51,839 nt of DNA from Burkholderia sp. Bp8992 (GTDB taxonomy: Bacteria > Pseudomonadota > Gammaproteobacteria > Burkholderiales > Burkholderiaceae): contig NZ_QTQI01000041.1 of NCBI RefSeq assembly GCF_003853705.1, positions 1 through 51,839 on the forward strand, in the 5' to 3' direction. Every line of letters starts with the position of its first letter. Positions within the stretch are counted from its first letter, which is position 1. The position numbers and the translations under genes are program-made. Below, in pieces: positions 18,151 to 25,519 of the stretch. The notes below the pieces were generated by a model. The model saw nothing but the letters and a program-made list of their open reading frames with translations, was not told the DNA's origin and searched no databases.

Positions 18151-18158
18151 GCAAGTAG

Positions 18159-18218
18159 CATCGTCGGAATTGACGATGGTGTCAAGTGGCCTACATGCTC
18201 CCCTACTTTGGACTTGAC
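18159..18218 (-). promoter_or_regulatory. Putative promoter/operator of the methylase-GGDEF operon
   Basis: On the minus strand TTGACA (complement of 18180-18185) is followed after 18 bases by ATGCTA, a weak -10, placing the transcription start at or near the ATG. The spacer holds an inverted repeat CATCGTC-N6-GACGATG (18159-18178). A second inverted repeat GTCAAGT/ACTTGAC spans 18181-18218 and overlaps the -35. This layout suits a repressor or methylation-sensitive control site. Confidence 0.5.
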
Positions 18219-18380
18219 GCAGCCCGAACGCAGTCGCGTTAAACGCAGAACCAGCACGGGGACGTTAGCATCTGAAAATGAAACTATTTTGGTTACCATT
18301 CCCCGCGTCTAGACCTTTGTCCCCTCTCCACTCGGTCGATTTCCTGCATCGCGTGCAAGTGCGTGGCTTACTTCGCAAGC

Positions 18381-18473
18381 TCGGCCGCTGGCCAACATCT
18401 AGCGGATGGTCGTCATGTGAGCAGGCACAAGGTTGTGGCTGTGCTCATGGAGAAGAATCTGCTGGAGGCGTAA
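18381..18473 (+). pseudogene. Possible IS3-type transposase remnant
   Basis: In the frame ending at the TAA at 18471-18473 the translation contains HVSRHKVVAVLMEKNLLEA, similar to the HTH-like segment of IS3-family OrfB proteins (xVSRKRVARLMREhGL). There is no start codon or remaining catalytic domain. It is short and could be chance. Confidence 0.25.
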
Positions 18474-18660
18474 AATTCCAACAATGCAAAATAAAAAGTC
18501 AATTTATTTGCATGTTTTTCAAAATCAAGGTTCAATAAGCCTTATTTTCAGATTTACGCGTCAAATATTCAAAGACAACATATTGAGACTGCGGACATCT
18601 TTTCTGAGAGACAACAACAGTTAGCCAGGCGAGCGAACCTCACCTCCTCCCCCGTACCGG
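18474..18660. other. AT-rich right boundary of the island
   Basis: This stretch is very AT-rich for the genome, then gives way to GC-rich sequence after about 18625. On the minus strand it begins with repeated TGTTGTC (18610-18616 and 18576-18582) and contains TTGTC-N3-CAGAAAA (18600-18614), a motif also found at 6317-6331 in the same orientation. Several TTGA-led repeats follow. It looks like a transposon end with transposase-binding repeats, ending in ACA at 18613, 18616 or 18619. No gene is visible between 18474 and 18750. Confidence 0.4.
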
Positions 18661-18674
18661 CATTCGTCAAACCA

Positions 18675-18694
18675 ACTGTACCGGTACTGTACAG
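18675..18694. promoter_or_regulatory. MocR-type operator candidate upstream of the LysE exporter
   Basis: Two direct copies of ACTGTAC (18675-18681 and 18686-18692) flank CGGT, forming overlapping palindromes GTACCGGTAC and CTGTACAG. Such GTAC-rich repeats are typical of MocR/GntR-family regulators, which often sit divergent from LysE-type exporters. No such regulator is present; the island occupies its usual place. Confidence 0.5.
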
Positions 18695-18750
18695 AAAACC
18701 GTCGCTAAACTGATCTCCATTCCAGCCTAGAATTGAACGGAGAATCCGCG

Positions 18751-19368
18751 ATGGAATTCCTGACCCTCAGCGCATTGCCTGCCGGCATGCTGTTCGCACT
18801 CGTCACGTCGATCACCCCCGGCCCGAACAACACGATGCTGCTCGCGTCCGGCGTCAACTTCGGTTTCCGCCGCACGATGCCGCACCTGTTCGGCATCAGC
18901 ATCGGCGTCGCGATCCTGATGCTGTGCGTCGGCTTCGGCCTCGGCGAGGCGTTCAAGCGCCTGCCGTTGCTGTACACGATCCTCGAAACCGCAAGCGTCG
19001 TGTACCTGCTGTACCTCGCGTGGCGCATCGGCACGTCGGGCGAAGTGAAGGCGCACGGCGCCAAGCCGCGGCCGATGACGTTCGTCGAAGCCGCCGCGTT
19101 CCAGTGGGTCAACCCGAAGGCGTGGATGATGGTGCTGACCGCCGCGACGACGGTCCGCCTGTCCGCCGACTACGGGATGAACGCCGCGTGGATGTCCGTC
19201 GTGTTCATCCTGATCGGCTTCCCGTGCATCTGCCTGTGGGCCGCGTTCGGCCTCGGCCTGCGCCGCTTCCTGTCGAATCCGCGCGCGCTGCGCATCTTCA
19301 ACGTGACGATGGCCGTGCTGCTGATCCTGTCGCTGTACCCGCTCGTCGCGCATCTGCTGCCGCAGTAA
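18751..19368 (+). CDS. LysE/RhtB-family amino-acid exporter
   Basis: The 205-residue membrane protein has the LysE-family motif SITPGPNN (residues 20-27) near the first of about six membrane segments. These proteins export amino acids or related metabolites across the inner membrane. The ATG at 18751 has GGAGA eight bases upstream; a TTG six codons earlier lies before that site and is rejected. It is the first gene on the chromosomal side of the island. Confidence 0.88.
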   Translation: MEFLTLSALPAGMLFALVTSITPGPNNTMLLASGVNFGFRRTMPHLFGISIGVAILMLCVGFGLGEAFKRLPLLYTILETASVVYLLYLAWRIGTSGEVKAHGAKPRPMTFVEAAAFQWVNPKAWMMVLTAATTVRLSADYGMNAAWMSVVFILIGFPCICLWAAFGLGLRRFLSNPRALRIFNVTMAVLLILSLYPLVAHLLPQ

Positions 19369-19432
19369 GCGCTCACAAGCGCGCCCGTTGAGCTTCACGT
19401 GATGCAGGCGTACCCTTTCGGTACGGGCGCGT

Positions 19433-19452
19433 GCAACCGCTTCGGCGGTTGC
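19433..19452 (+). terminator. UUCG-loop hairpin after the LysE gene
   Basis: GCAACCGC and GCGGTTGC pair perfectly around a TTCG tetraloop. There is no T-run; it sits between the exporter and the small downstream gene and may trim or terminate the first transcript. Confidence 0.45.
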
Positions 19453-19478
19453 ACCGCTGCTCTGCATGGAGGTTGCTG

Positions 19479-19727
19479 ATGAAGCCAATGCTGAGAGCGG
19501 GCGAGCACATCGAAGGCATGCACTGGATCGCCGAGTATCACCCGCTCACGCACGACATCCGCGTGCTGCGCGAGAACATCGAAGTCGGCACTTACTGCGC
19601 GCCGCCGACGCTGTTCGGCGACGAGGAAGGGATGGGCGCCGCGAACCTCGCCGATCATCGCGGCCGGGAAGCCGCGCTGCGCGCGTATCTGCGCAACTTC
19701 GTCAAGGAACACGACGCGGAAGAATAG
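19479..19727 (+). CDS. Small conserved hypothetical protein
   Basis: The 82-residue acidic soluble protein (MKPMLRAGEHIEGMHWIAEY at its start) has no signal peptide or membrane segment. GGAGG lies six bases before the ATG, supporting a real gene. I do not recognise its family. It lies convergent with pcaK. Confidence 0.65.
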   Translation: MKPMLRAGEHIEGMHWIAEYHPLTHDIRVLRENIEVGTYCAPPTLFGDEEGMGAANLADHRGREAALRAYLRNFVKEHDAEE

Positions 19728-19755
19728 CGGCCCGAACGACGCCGCTCACAACGGA

Positions 19756-19772
19756 CCGGTGCAGCGCACCGG
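19756..19772. terminator. Hairpin between convergent small gene and pcaK
   Basis: CCGGTGC (19756-19762) pairs with GCACCGG (19766-19772) around AGC. It lies between two converging genes and could end both transcripts; no U-tract is present. Confidence 0.4.
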
Positions 19773-19784
19773 CCCGCACGTCGC

Positions 19785-21143
19785 TCAATGCCCGAGCGAC
19801 TCGATCTTGCCTGCCGGCTGCGCGACGCCATGCGGCCGCGCCATCTGCTTGATCAGCAATGCGATGCACGCGAGCACGCCCGCGACGGCGATCGTCGCGA
19901 ACACGCCAGCGAACGTGAAGTGCCGGCGCGTCAGTTCGGCAACGAGGAACGACCCCGCGATCCCGCCGAAGCGGCCGACGCCGAGCATCCACGCGACGCC
20001 CGTGCCGCGCCCTTCGGTCGGATAGAACGCGGCGGCCAGCGCCGGCATCGACGATTGCGCGGTATTCATCAGCACGCCGGCCACGAACACGACCAGCACG
20101 AGCAGCCCGACGTTGCCGGCCGCCTGCCCGATCGCATACACGCTCACCGCCGTCAGCGCGTAGCACACGGCGATCACGCGGTTCGCGTTGAAGCGATCCA
20201 TCAGCACGCCGCACAACACCGCGCCCACGCCGCCGAGCGGGAACAGCGCCGAGATCAGCGTCGCGCTCTTCGGCGTCAGCCCCGCATCCTTCAGCAGGAT
20301 CGGCATCCAGTTGATCGACGCGTAGAAGATCACGAGGCCCATGAAGTACGCGAGCCACAGCATCACCGAGCCGACGATGTACGAGCGCGACAGCACGACG
20401 CCGAGGCCCTTGCTGCCGGTCTGCGGCGCGGCTTCGGTCATCGCGAACGAGCCGGCGTTCAGCGCGTCGCGCGAGATGCGCGCGAGCGTGGCGCGGATCT
20501 TGTCGACCTGCTGGCCGCTCGCGACCATGAACCGTACCGATTCCGGCATCTTCAGCAGCAACAGCACGCCGAGCAGCAGCGGCGTCACGCCGCCGAGCAT
20601 CAGCACGCTGCGCCAGCCGAAATGCGGAATCATCCACGCGGCCAGGAAACCGCCGAACGCGGCGCCGAGCGGGAAGCCGCAGAACATCAGGTTGATAACG
20701 GTCGCACGGCGCTTGTCCGGGCAGAACTCGCCCATCATCGTGACCGCGTTCGGCATGGCCGCGCCGAGCCCGACGCCGGTGATGAAGCGCAGGATCGTCA
20801 GGTGTCCGATGGTGTTCGAGAAGGCGGACATCAGGCATGCGACGCCGAACAGGAACACCGAGCCGAGCAGCAGCGAACGGCGGCCGAGCCGGTCGGACAG
20901 CGGGCCCGACACGAGCGCGCCGCACGCGAGGCCGAACAGCGCGGCGCTGAGTACCGGCGCGAGATCGGGCTTGGTCAGGTTCCATTCGCCGAGCAGCGAC
21001 GGCGCGATGAAGCCGATCGCGGCCGTATCGAAGCCGTCGAGCAGCACGATCACGAAACACATGAGGAACACGAGCCATTGAAAGCCGCCGAACGGCTGCT
21101 CGTTGATGAAGGTCTGGACGTCGACCACGGGTGTGCGATTCAT
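19785..21143 (-). CDS. pcaK: PcaK-type aromatic acid:H+ symporter (MFS)
   Basis: The 452-residue protein has about 12 membrane segments and the MFS loop motif GPLSDRLGRRSLLL. The family of 4-hydroxybenzoate/protocatechuate transporters (AAHS) is suggested by the DGFDTAAIGFIAPSLL segment in helix 1 and by its place next to pca genes. It imports aromatic acids for the pathway. The ATG at 21143 has AAGGAG upstream and is preferred to an upstream in-frame start that would add 37 residues. A hairpin separates it from pcaC. Confidence 0.88.
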   Translation of the reverse strand: MNRTPVVDVQTFINEQPFGGFQWLVFLMCFVIVLLDGFDTAAIGFIAPSLLGEWNLTKPDLAPVLSAALFGLACGALVSGPLSDRLGRRSLLLGSVFLFGVACLMSAFSNTIGHLTILRFITGVGLGAAMPNAVTMMGEFCPDKRRATVINLMFCGFPLGAAFGGFLAAWMIPHFGWRSVLMLGGVTPLLLGVLLLLKMPESVRFMVASGQQVDKIRATLARISRDALNAGSFAMTEAAPQTGSKGLGVVLSRSYIVGSVMLWLAYFMGLVIFYASINWMPILLKDAGLTPKSATLISALFPLGGVGAVLCGVLMDRFNANRVIAVCYALTAVSVYAIGQAAGNVGLLVLVVFVAGVLMNTAQSSMPALAAAFYPTEGRGTGVAWMLGVGRFGGIAGSFLVAELTRRHFTFAGVFATIAVAGVLACIALLIKQMARPHGVAQPAGKIESLGH

Positions 21144-21219
21144 CGCTAGTCTCCTTGTCGGCCGAAACGGGCGCTTCAGCGCGGGTTCCGGTCGTATCCA
21201 ACATTGATATATGCAACAA

Positions 21220-21239
21220 GCGCGGCCTCGTGGCCGCGC
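21220..21239 (-). terminator. GC hairpin between pcaC and pcaK
   Basis: GCGCGGCC and GGCCGCGC pair perfectly around a four-base loop. On the minus strand TTGTTG follows, so it may be a partial terminator that lowers pcaK expression relative to pcaBDC. Confidence 0.55.
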
Positions 21240-21338
21240 CTTTCCTTCGTTCACGCACCGATTCGCTGCCGGCGCGCTCGTTCATCGTCAACCGCCCGCC
21301 AGTATCAGCGGGCCGCGCGATCGGATCACCGCCGGCGC

Positions 21339-21725
21339 TTAACCGGCCGCATCCTGTTCCTTGAAAATCTTGTCCGCGAGATGGAACGCGGAATTCGCAG
21401 CCGGCACGCCGCAATAGATCGCGGTTTGCAGCAGTACTTCCTTGATCTCGTCGCGCGTCACGCCGTTGTTGCGCGCGGCACGCAGGTGCAGCGCCAGTTC
21501 CTCGCCACGGTTCAGCGCGACCATCATCGCGATGGTCAGCAGGCTGCGCGTATGGCGCGGCAGGCCGTCGCGCGTCCAGATCTCGCCCCATGCATAGCGC
21601 GTGATCAGGTTCTGGAATTCATCGGTCACTTCGGTGCGGTTCTCGATCGAACGGTCGACGTGCGCGTCGCCAAGCACCGCGCGGCGCACCTTCATCCCTG
21701 CTTCGTAACGTTCCTGGTCGTCCAT
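21339..21725 (-). CDS. pcaC: 4-carboxymuconolactone decarboxylase
   Basis: The 128-residue protein is an AhpD-like CMD-family member (MDDQERYEAGMKVRRAVLGD, then GEELALHLRAARNNGVTRDE with the family His). It converts 4-carboxymuconolactone to 3-oxoadipate enol-lactone. Two ATGs are close; the one at 21725 has GAGG at better spacing than the one at 21731. It follows pcaD by about ten bases. Confidence 0.93.
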   Translation of the reverse strand: MDDQERYEAGMKVRRAVLGDAHVDRSIENRTEVTDEFQNLITRYAWGEIWTRDGLPRHTRSLLTIAMMVALNRGEELALHLRAARNNGVTRDEIKEVLLQTAIYCGVPAANSAFHLADKIFKEQDAAG

Positions 21726-21735
21726 CGCCATTGCC

Positions 21736-22521
21736 TCACGCGTTCAGGAAATCGAGCAGCGCACGGTTGAAGCCGTCGGTGCACTCGATGTTCGAAATGT
21801 GCGCGGCGTCGAATTCGACGTGCAGCGCACCGGGAATCGCGGCAGCGAGCGCGCGGCCCTGGTCGGGCGGCGTCGACATGTCCTTCGCGCCGGTCACGAC
21901 GAGCACCGGCAGCGTGATGCCCTTCACTTCCTCGCGCAGGTCGGCCGCGTTCAGCGCGTCGCAGTTCGCCGCGTAGCCGTCCTTGTCGGTATGCACGAAG
22001 GTGTCGCGGATCGCGTCGAACAGGCGCGGCTCGCGTTCGACGAACGCGTCCGTGAACCAGCGCGGCAGCACGGCGTCGGCGAGCGCGGCCATCCCTTCGG
22101 CGCGCGCCTTCTGCGCACGCGGCACCCACACTTCCGGCGAGCCGATCTTCGCGGCGGTATTCGACAGCACCGCACGTACGATGCGCGACGGGTGGCGCGC
22201 GGCGAGTGCCGCGCCCGTCAGCCCGCCCATCGAGATCCCGCAAAAATGCGCGCAATCGATGCCGACGTGGTCGAGCAGGCCGATCACGTCGCCCGCGAGC
22301 TGCTCGATCGTGTACGAACCGGCCGGCGCGTCGGAATGGCCGTGGCCGCGCGTGTCGTAGCGCAGGATGTTGAAGTGCGGCGTGAGCGGACGAATCTGCG
22401 GCGCCCACATCTGCAGGTCGGCGCCGAGCGAGTTCGAGAAGACGAGCCACGGCGCGTCGGCGCGCGCGGCACGGTCGATCCGGAATTGCAGTTTCACGCC
22501 GTTGACAGTGGCGAAAGGCAT
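21736..22521 (-). CDS. pcaD: 3-oxoadipate enol-lactonase
   Basis: The 261-residue alpha/beta hydrolase has the nucleophile elbow GISMGG with S97, and likely D214 and H241 complete the triad. It hydrolyses 3-oxoadipate enol-lactone to 3-oxoadipate. The ATG at 22521 shares one base with the pcaB stop (TGATG) and has AGGAG upstream, so translation is coupled. Confidence 0.95.
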   Translation of the reverse strand: MPFATVNGVKLQFRIDRAARADAPWLVFSNSLGADLQMWAPQIRPLTPHFNILRYDTRGHGHSDAPAGSYTIEQLAGDVIGLLDHVGIDCAHFCGISMGGLTGAALAARHPSRIVRAVLSNTAAKIGSPEVWVPRAQKARAEGMAALADAVLPRWFTDAFVEREPRLFDAIRDTFVHTDKDGYAANCDALNAADLREEVKGITLPVLVVTGAKDMSTPPDQGRALAAAIPGALHVEFDAAHISNIECTDGFNRALLDFLNA

Positions 22522-23894
22522 CAATGTTCTCCTGGTTGGATCGTGCCCGCATGCAGCGCGAGCACGGCGTCGACGTAGGCCTGCGCCTCGCCGACGTAAT
22601 GTGCGGGATCGAGCAGCCGCGCGAGTGCGTCGCGCGACAGGTGGGCCGACACGGTCGCATCGGCGGCGAGCACGTCGAACAGCGTCGCGCCGGTGCGAAC
22701 GGCTTCCTTCGACGCGTGCTCGACGACATGGTGCGCATCGAGCCGGCCGATGCGGTCGCCGAGCGCGAGCATCACGGCTTCGCCGAGAATCAGCCCATGC
22801 GTCAGGTCGAGGTTTGCGGCGAGGCGTTCGGTATTGACGTCGAGGCCCGCGACGATCTGGGCGATCTGCGCGAGCGCGCCGCCCGTCAGGCGTGCGAGGT
22901 CGGGCAGCGCATCCCATTCGGCCTGCCAGCCGCCGAGCGCGCGCTCGTGTTCCTGCACCATCCCCGCGAACACGGTCGCGACGAGGTTCGGCGCGCGCAC
23001 CGCAGCGGTCAGCACGGCCGCGCAGCCGACCGGGTTGCGCTTGTGCGGCATCGTCGACGAGCCACCCTTGCCGGCGGCGACCGGTTCGCCGAGCTCGCCG
23101 ACTTCGGTCTGCATCTGCAGCGACACGTCGCGCGCGATCTTGCCGAGCGTCCCCGTCAGCATGCCGAAGCAGGACGCGGCTTCCGCGATGCGGTCGCGCT
23201 GCGTGTGCCACGGCACCGCCGGCACCGCGAGCTTCAGGTCGGCCGCGAGCGCGGCCGTGACGCCCGCCGCCTGCTCGCGCAGGCTCGCGAGCGTGCCGGC
23301 CGCACCGCCGAACTGCAGCACCAGCGCACGCTCGCGCAATTCGGCGAAGCGCGCGCGATGGCGCAGCAGCGCATCGAGCCATTGGGCGAATTTCAGGCCG
23401 AGCGTGATCGGCAGCGCCTGCTGCAGCCACGTGCGGCCGATCATCGGCGTCGCGCGATGCGTGCGCGCGAGCGCCGCGAGCGACGCGCAGGCTTCGTCGA
23501 GCATCGGCTCCAGCACGTCGAGCGTATCGCGCAGCTGCAGCACGGTCGCGGTATCGATGATGTCCTGGCTCGTCGCGCCCCAGTGCACGAACTTCGCGGC
23601 CTCGGGGTCGTCGGCCTTCACCTGCGCGGTGAGCTGCTTGACGAGCGGAATCGCGAGATTGCCGCCGAGCGCCGCGCCGTGCGCGAGCGCGTCGGCGTCG
23701 AGCCGGCCGGCGTCGCATGCGCGCTCGATCGGCGCGACTGCAGCGGCGGGAATCACCTGCCGCGCGGCGAGCGCGCGCGCGAGCGCGGCCTCGACGTCGA
23801 GCATCCGCTGGATCGTCGCGCGGGGCGACCAGATCCGGTTGAGCGGCTCGGTGCCGCAGATGAGGGAGGTCAGGCGGGCGCTGTCTTCGAGCAT
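22521..23894 (-). CDS. pcaB: 3-carboxy-cis,cis-muconate cycloisomerase
   Basis: The 457-residue protein belongs to the fumarase/aspartase superfamily, with HWGATSQDIID (about residues 104-114) and the signature SSTMPHKRNP. It lactonises 3-carboxymuconate in the protocatechuate branch. The start at 23894 (MLEDSARLTSLICG) matches the family N-terminus although no good ribosome site precedes it; a GTG at 23963 is the alternative. Confidence 0.94.
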   Translation of the reverse strand: MLEDSARLTSLICGTEPLNRIWSPRATIQRMLDVEAALARALAARQVIPAAAVAPIERACDAGRLDADALAHGAALGGNLAIPLVKQLTAQVKADDPEAAKFVHWGATSQDIIDTATVLQLRDTLDVLEPMLDEACASLAALARTHRATPMIGRTWLQQALPITLGLKFAQWLDALLRHRARFAELRERALVLQFGGAAGTLASLREQAAGVTAALAADLKLAVPAVPWHTQRDRIAEAASCFGMLTGTLGKIARDVSLQMQTEVGELGEPVAAGKGGSSTMPHKRNPVGCAAVLTAAVRAPNLVATVFAGMVQEHERALGGWQAEWDALPDLARLTGGALAQIAQIVAGLDVNTERLAANLDLTHGLILGEAVMLALGDRIGRLDAHHVVEHASKEAVRTGATLFDVLAADATVSAHLSRDALARLLDPAHYVGEAQAYVDAVLALHAGTIQPGEH

Positions 23895-23982
23895 GGCATC
23901 AGATAGGGGAAACGGCGTGCGCCTATTGTCCACCCAAGCGCGCCGGCCTGCGCGCGAGCGCACGCGCCGGCACGCCTGCGGT

Positions 23983-24639
23983 TCAGGCAGCGGCCTTCTG
24001 CGTCGCGTCGATCAGCGGCACGCCGGTCAGCTTCTGCAGTTCGTCGAACGACAGGTCGGTGAAGATCTCGCTCACCGCGAGGCCGTCGGCCGTCACGTCG
24101 AGCACCGCGAGATCCGTATAGATGCGGCTCACGCATTGCACGCCGGTGACGGGGTACGAGCACTGCGCGACGATCTTGCTTTCGCCCTGCTTCGTCAGGT
24201 GCTCCATCATCACGAACACCTGCTTCGCGCCGATCGCGAGATCCATCGCGCCGCCGACTGCCGGAATCGCGTCGGGCGCGCCCGTATGCCAGTTCGCGAG
24301 GTCGCCGGTCGCCGACACCTGGAACGCGCCGAGCACGCAGTAGTCGAGATGGCCGCCGCGCATCATCGCGAACGAATCGGAGTGGTGGAAATACGCGCCG
24401 CCGGTGAGCAGCGTCACGTGCTGCTTGCCGGCGTTGATCAGTTCGTCGTCCTCCTCGCCGGGCGCGGGCGCCGGGCCCATGCCGAGCAGGCCGTTCTCGC
24501 TGTGCAGGAAGATCTCCTTGCTCGGGTCGAGGTGGTTCGCCACCAGCGTCGGCACACCGATGCCGAGGTTCACGTACGCGCCTTCGGGGATGTCCTGGGC
24601 GACGCGCTTGGCCATTTCATCGCGGGTCAGTCGTTTCAT
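23983..24639 (-). CDS. pcaJ: 3-oxoadipate CoA-transferase subunit B
   Basis: The 218-residue beta subunit has the SENG motif (47-50) with the catalytic Glu48, and the GIGVPTLVANHL segment. With PcaI it moves CoA from succinyl-CoA to 3-oxoadipate. GAGGAG precedes the ATG. It starts 19 bases after pcaI and lies 88 bases before pcaB, in a gap rich in GC inverted repeats. Confidence 0.94.
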   Translation of the reverse strand: MKRLTRDEMAKRVAQDIPEGAYVNLGIGVPTLVANHLDPSKEIFLHSENGLLGMGPAPAPGEEDDELINAGKQHVTLLTGGAYFHHSDSFAMMRGGHLDYCVLGAFQVSATGDLANWHTGAPDAIPAVGGAMDLAIGAKQVFVMMEHLTKQGESKIVAQCSYPVTGVQCVSRIYTDLAVLDVTADGLAVSEIFTDLSFDELQKLTGVPLIDATQKAAA

Positions 24640-24658
24640 GTCGGGTCTCCTCAGGCGG

Positions 24659-25375
24659 TCAGGCGGCTTGCGATGCAGCGTGTTCGGCGGCCAGCTCGGC
24701 CGCATGCGCGGCCTGCGGCACCTCGACGACGCGCTGGACGAAAATGCCCGGCGTCACGATGTGTTCCGGGTTCAACGCGCCGAGCGGCACGACTTCCGAC
24801 ACCTGCACGATCGCGACCTTCGCGGCGCTGGCCATGATCGGCCCGAAGTTGCGCGCGGTCTTGCGATACACGAGGTTGCCCCAGCGATCGCCCTTGTATG
24901 CCTTCACGAGCGCGAAATCGGCGTGAATCGGCGTCTCGAACACATACTGCTTGCCGTCGATCACGCGCGTTTCCTTGCCTTCCGCAAGCTTGGTGCCGTA
25001 GCCCGTCGGCGTGAAGAAGCCGCCGATGCCGGCGCCCGCCGCGCGGATGCGCTCCGCGAGGTTGCCCTGGGGCACGAGCTCCAGCTCGATCTCGCCCGCG
25101 CGGTACAGCCCGTCGAACACCTGCGAATCGCTCTGGCGCGGGAACGAGCAGATGATCTTGCGCACCTGCTTCGCCTTCAGCAGCGCCGCGAGGCCCGTCT
25201 CGCCGTTGCCCGCGTTGTTGTTGACGATCGTCAGGTCGCGCGCGCCCTGTTCGATCAGCGCGTCGATCAGCTCGGACGGCATGCCGGCCGTGCCGAAGCC
25301 GCCGATCATGATTGTCGCGCCATCGTGGATGTCGGCAACCGCCGACTGAAGCGATTCGAAAATCTTGTTGACCAT
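24659..25375 (-). CDS. pcaI: 3-oxoadipate CoA-transferase subunit A
   Basis: The 238-residue alpha subunit has the family motif MIGGFGTAGMPSELI (residues 23-37) and the GGFFTPTGYGT segment. It forms the transferase with PcaJ. AGGA precedes the ATG at 25375. It is the first gene of the pcaIJBDC(K) unit and lies just downstream of a large palindromic operator. Acetoacetate CoA-transferases are close relatives, but the context favours pcaI. Confidence 0.93.
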   Translation of the reverse strand: MVNKIFESLQSAVADIHDGATIMIGGFGTAGMPSELIDALIEQGARDLTIVNNNAGNGETGLAALLKAKQVRKIICSFPRQSDSQVFDGLYRAGEIELELVPQGNLAERIRAAGAGIGGFFTPTGYGTKLAEGKETRVIDGKQYVFETPIHADFALVKAYKGDRWGNLVYRKTARNFGPIMASAAKVAIVQVSEVVPLGALNPEHIVTPGIFVQRVVEVPQAAHAAELAAEHAASQAA

Positions 25376-25475
25376 GTCTCTTCCTGATGCGAACCCGCGG
25401 CTCGTGCGCGGCCTGTCGAGGGGACACGCGCGTGCCGCGTGCCACGCCGGAGGCCTTCGTCGACCCTCGGCTTTT

Positions 25476-25509
25476 GTTCGCTATTCGAACCCAGATTCGA
25501 TTAGCGAAC
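25476..25509. promoter_or_regulatory. 34-bp palindromic operator upstream of pcaI
   Basis: The outer arms GTTCGCTA and TAGCGAAC are perfect and an inner TCGAA/TTCGA continues the symmetry. The left half, GTTCGCTATTCGAAC, resembles the PcaR-type binding consensus GTTCGATAATCGCAC. It lies between the pobA stop and pcaI, 100 bases from the pcaI start, and is probably an IclR-family (PcaR) site. Confidence 0.65.
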
Positions 25510-25519
25510 GATGGGCCGA

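Noticed and set aside
18733-18750. TTG start for the LysE exporter
   Set aside because: It lies before the GGAGA ribosome site that serves the ATG at 18751.
19409-19424. Second small hairpin after the LysE gene
   Set aside because: Five-base stem only; likely GC-rich chance beside the stronger UUCG hairpin.
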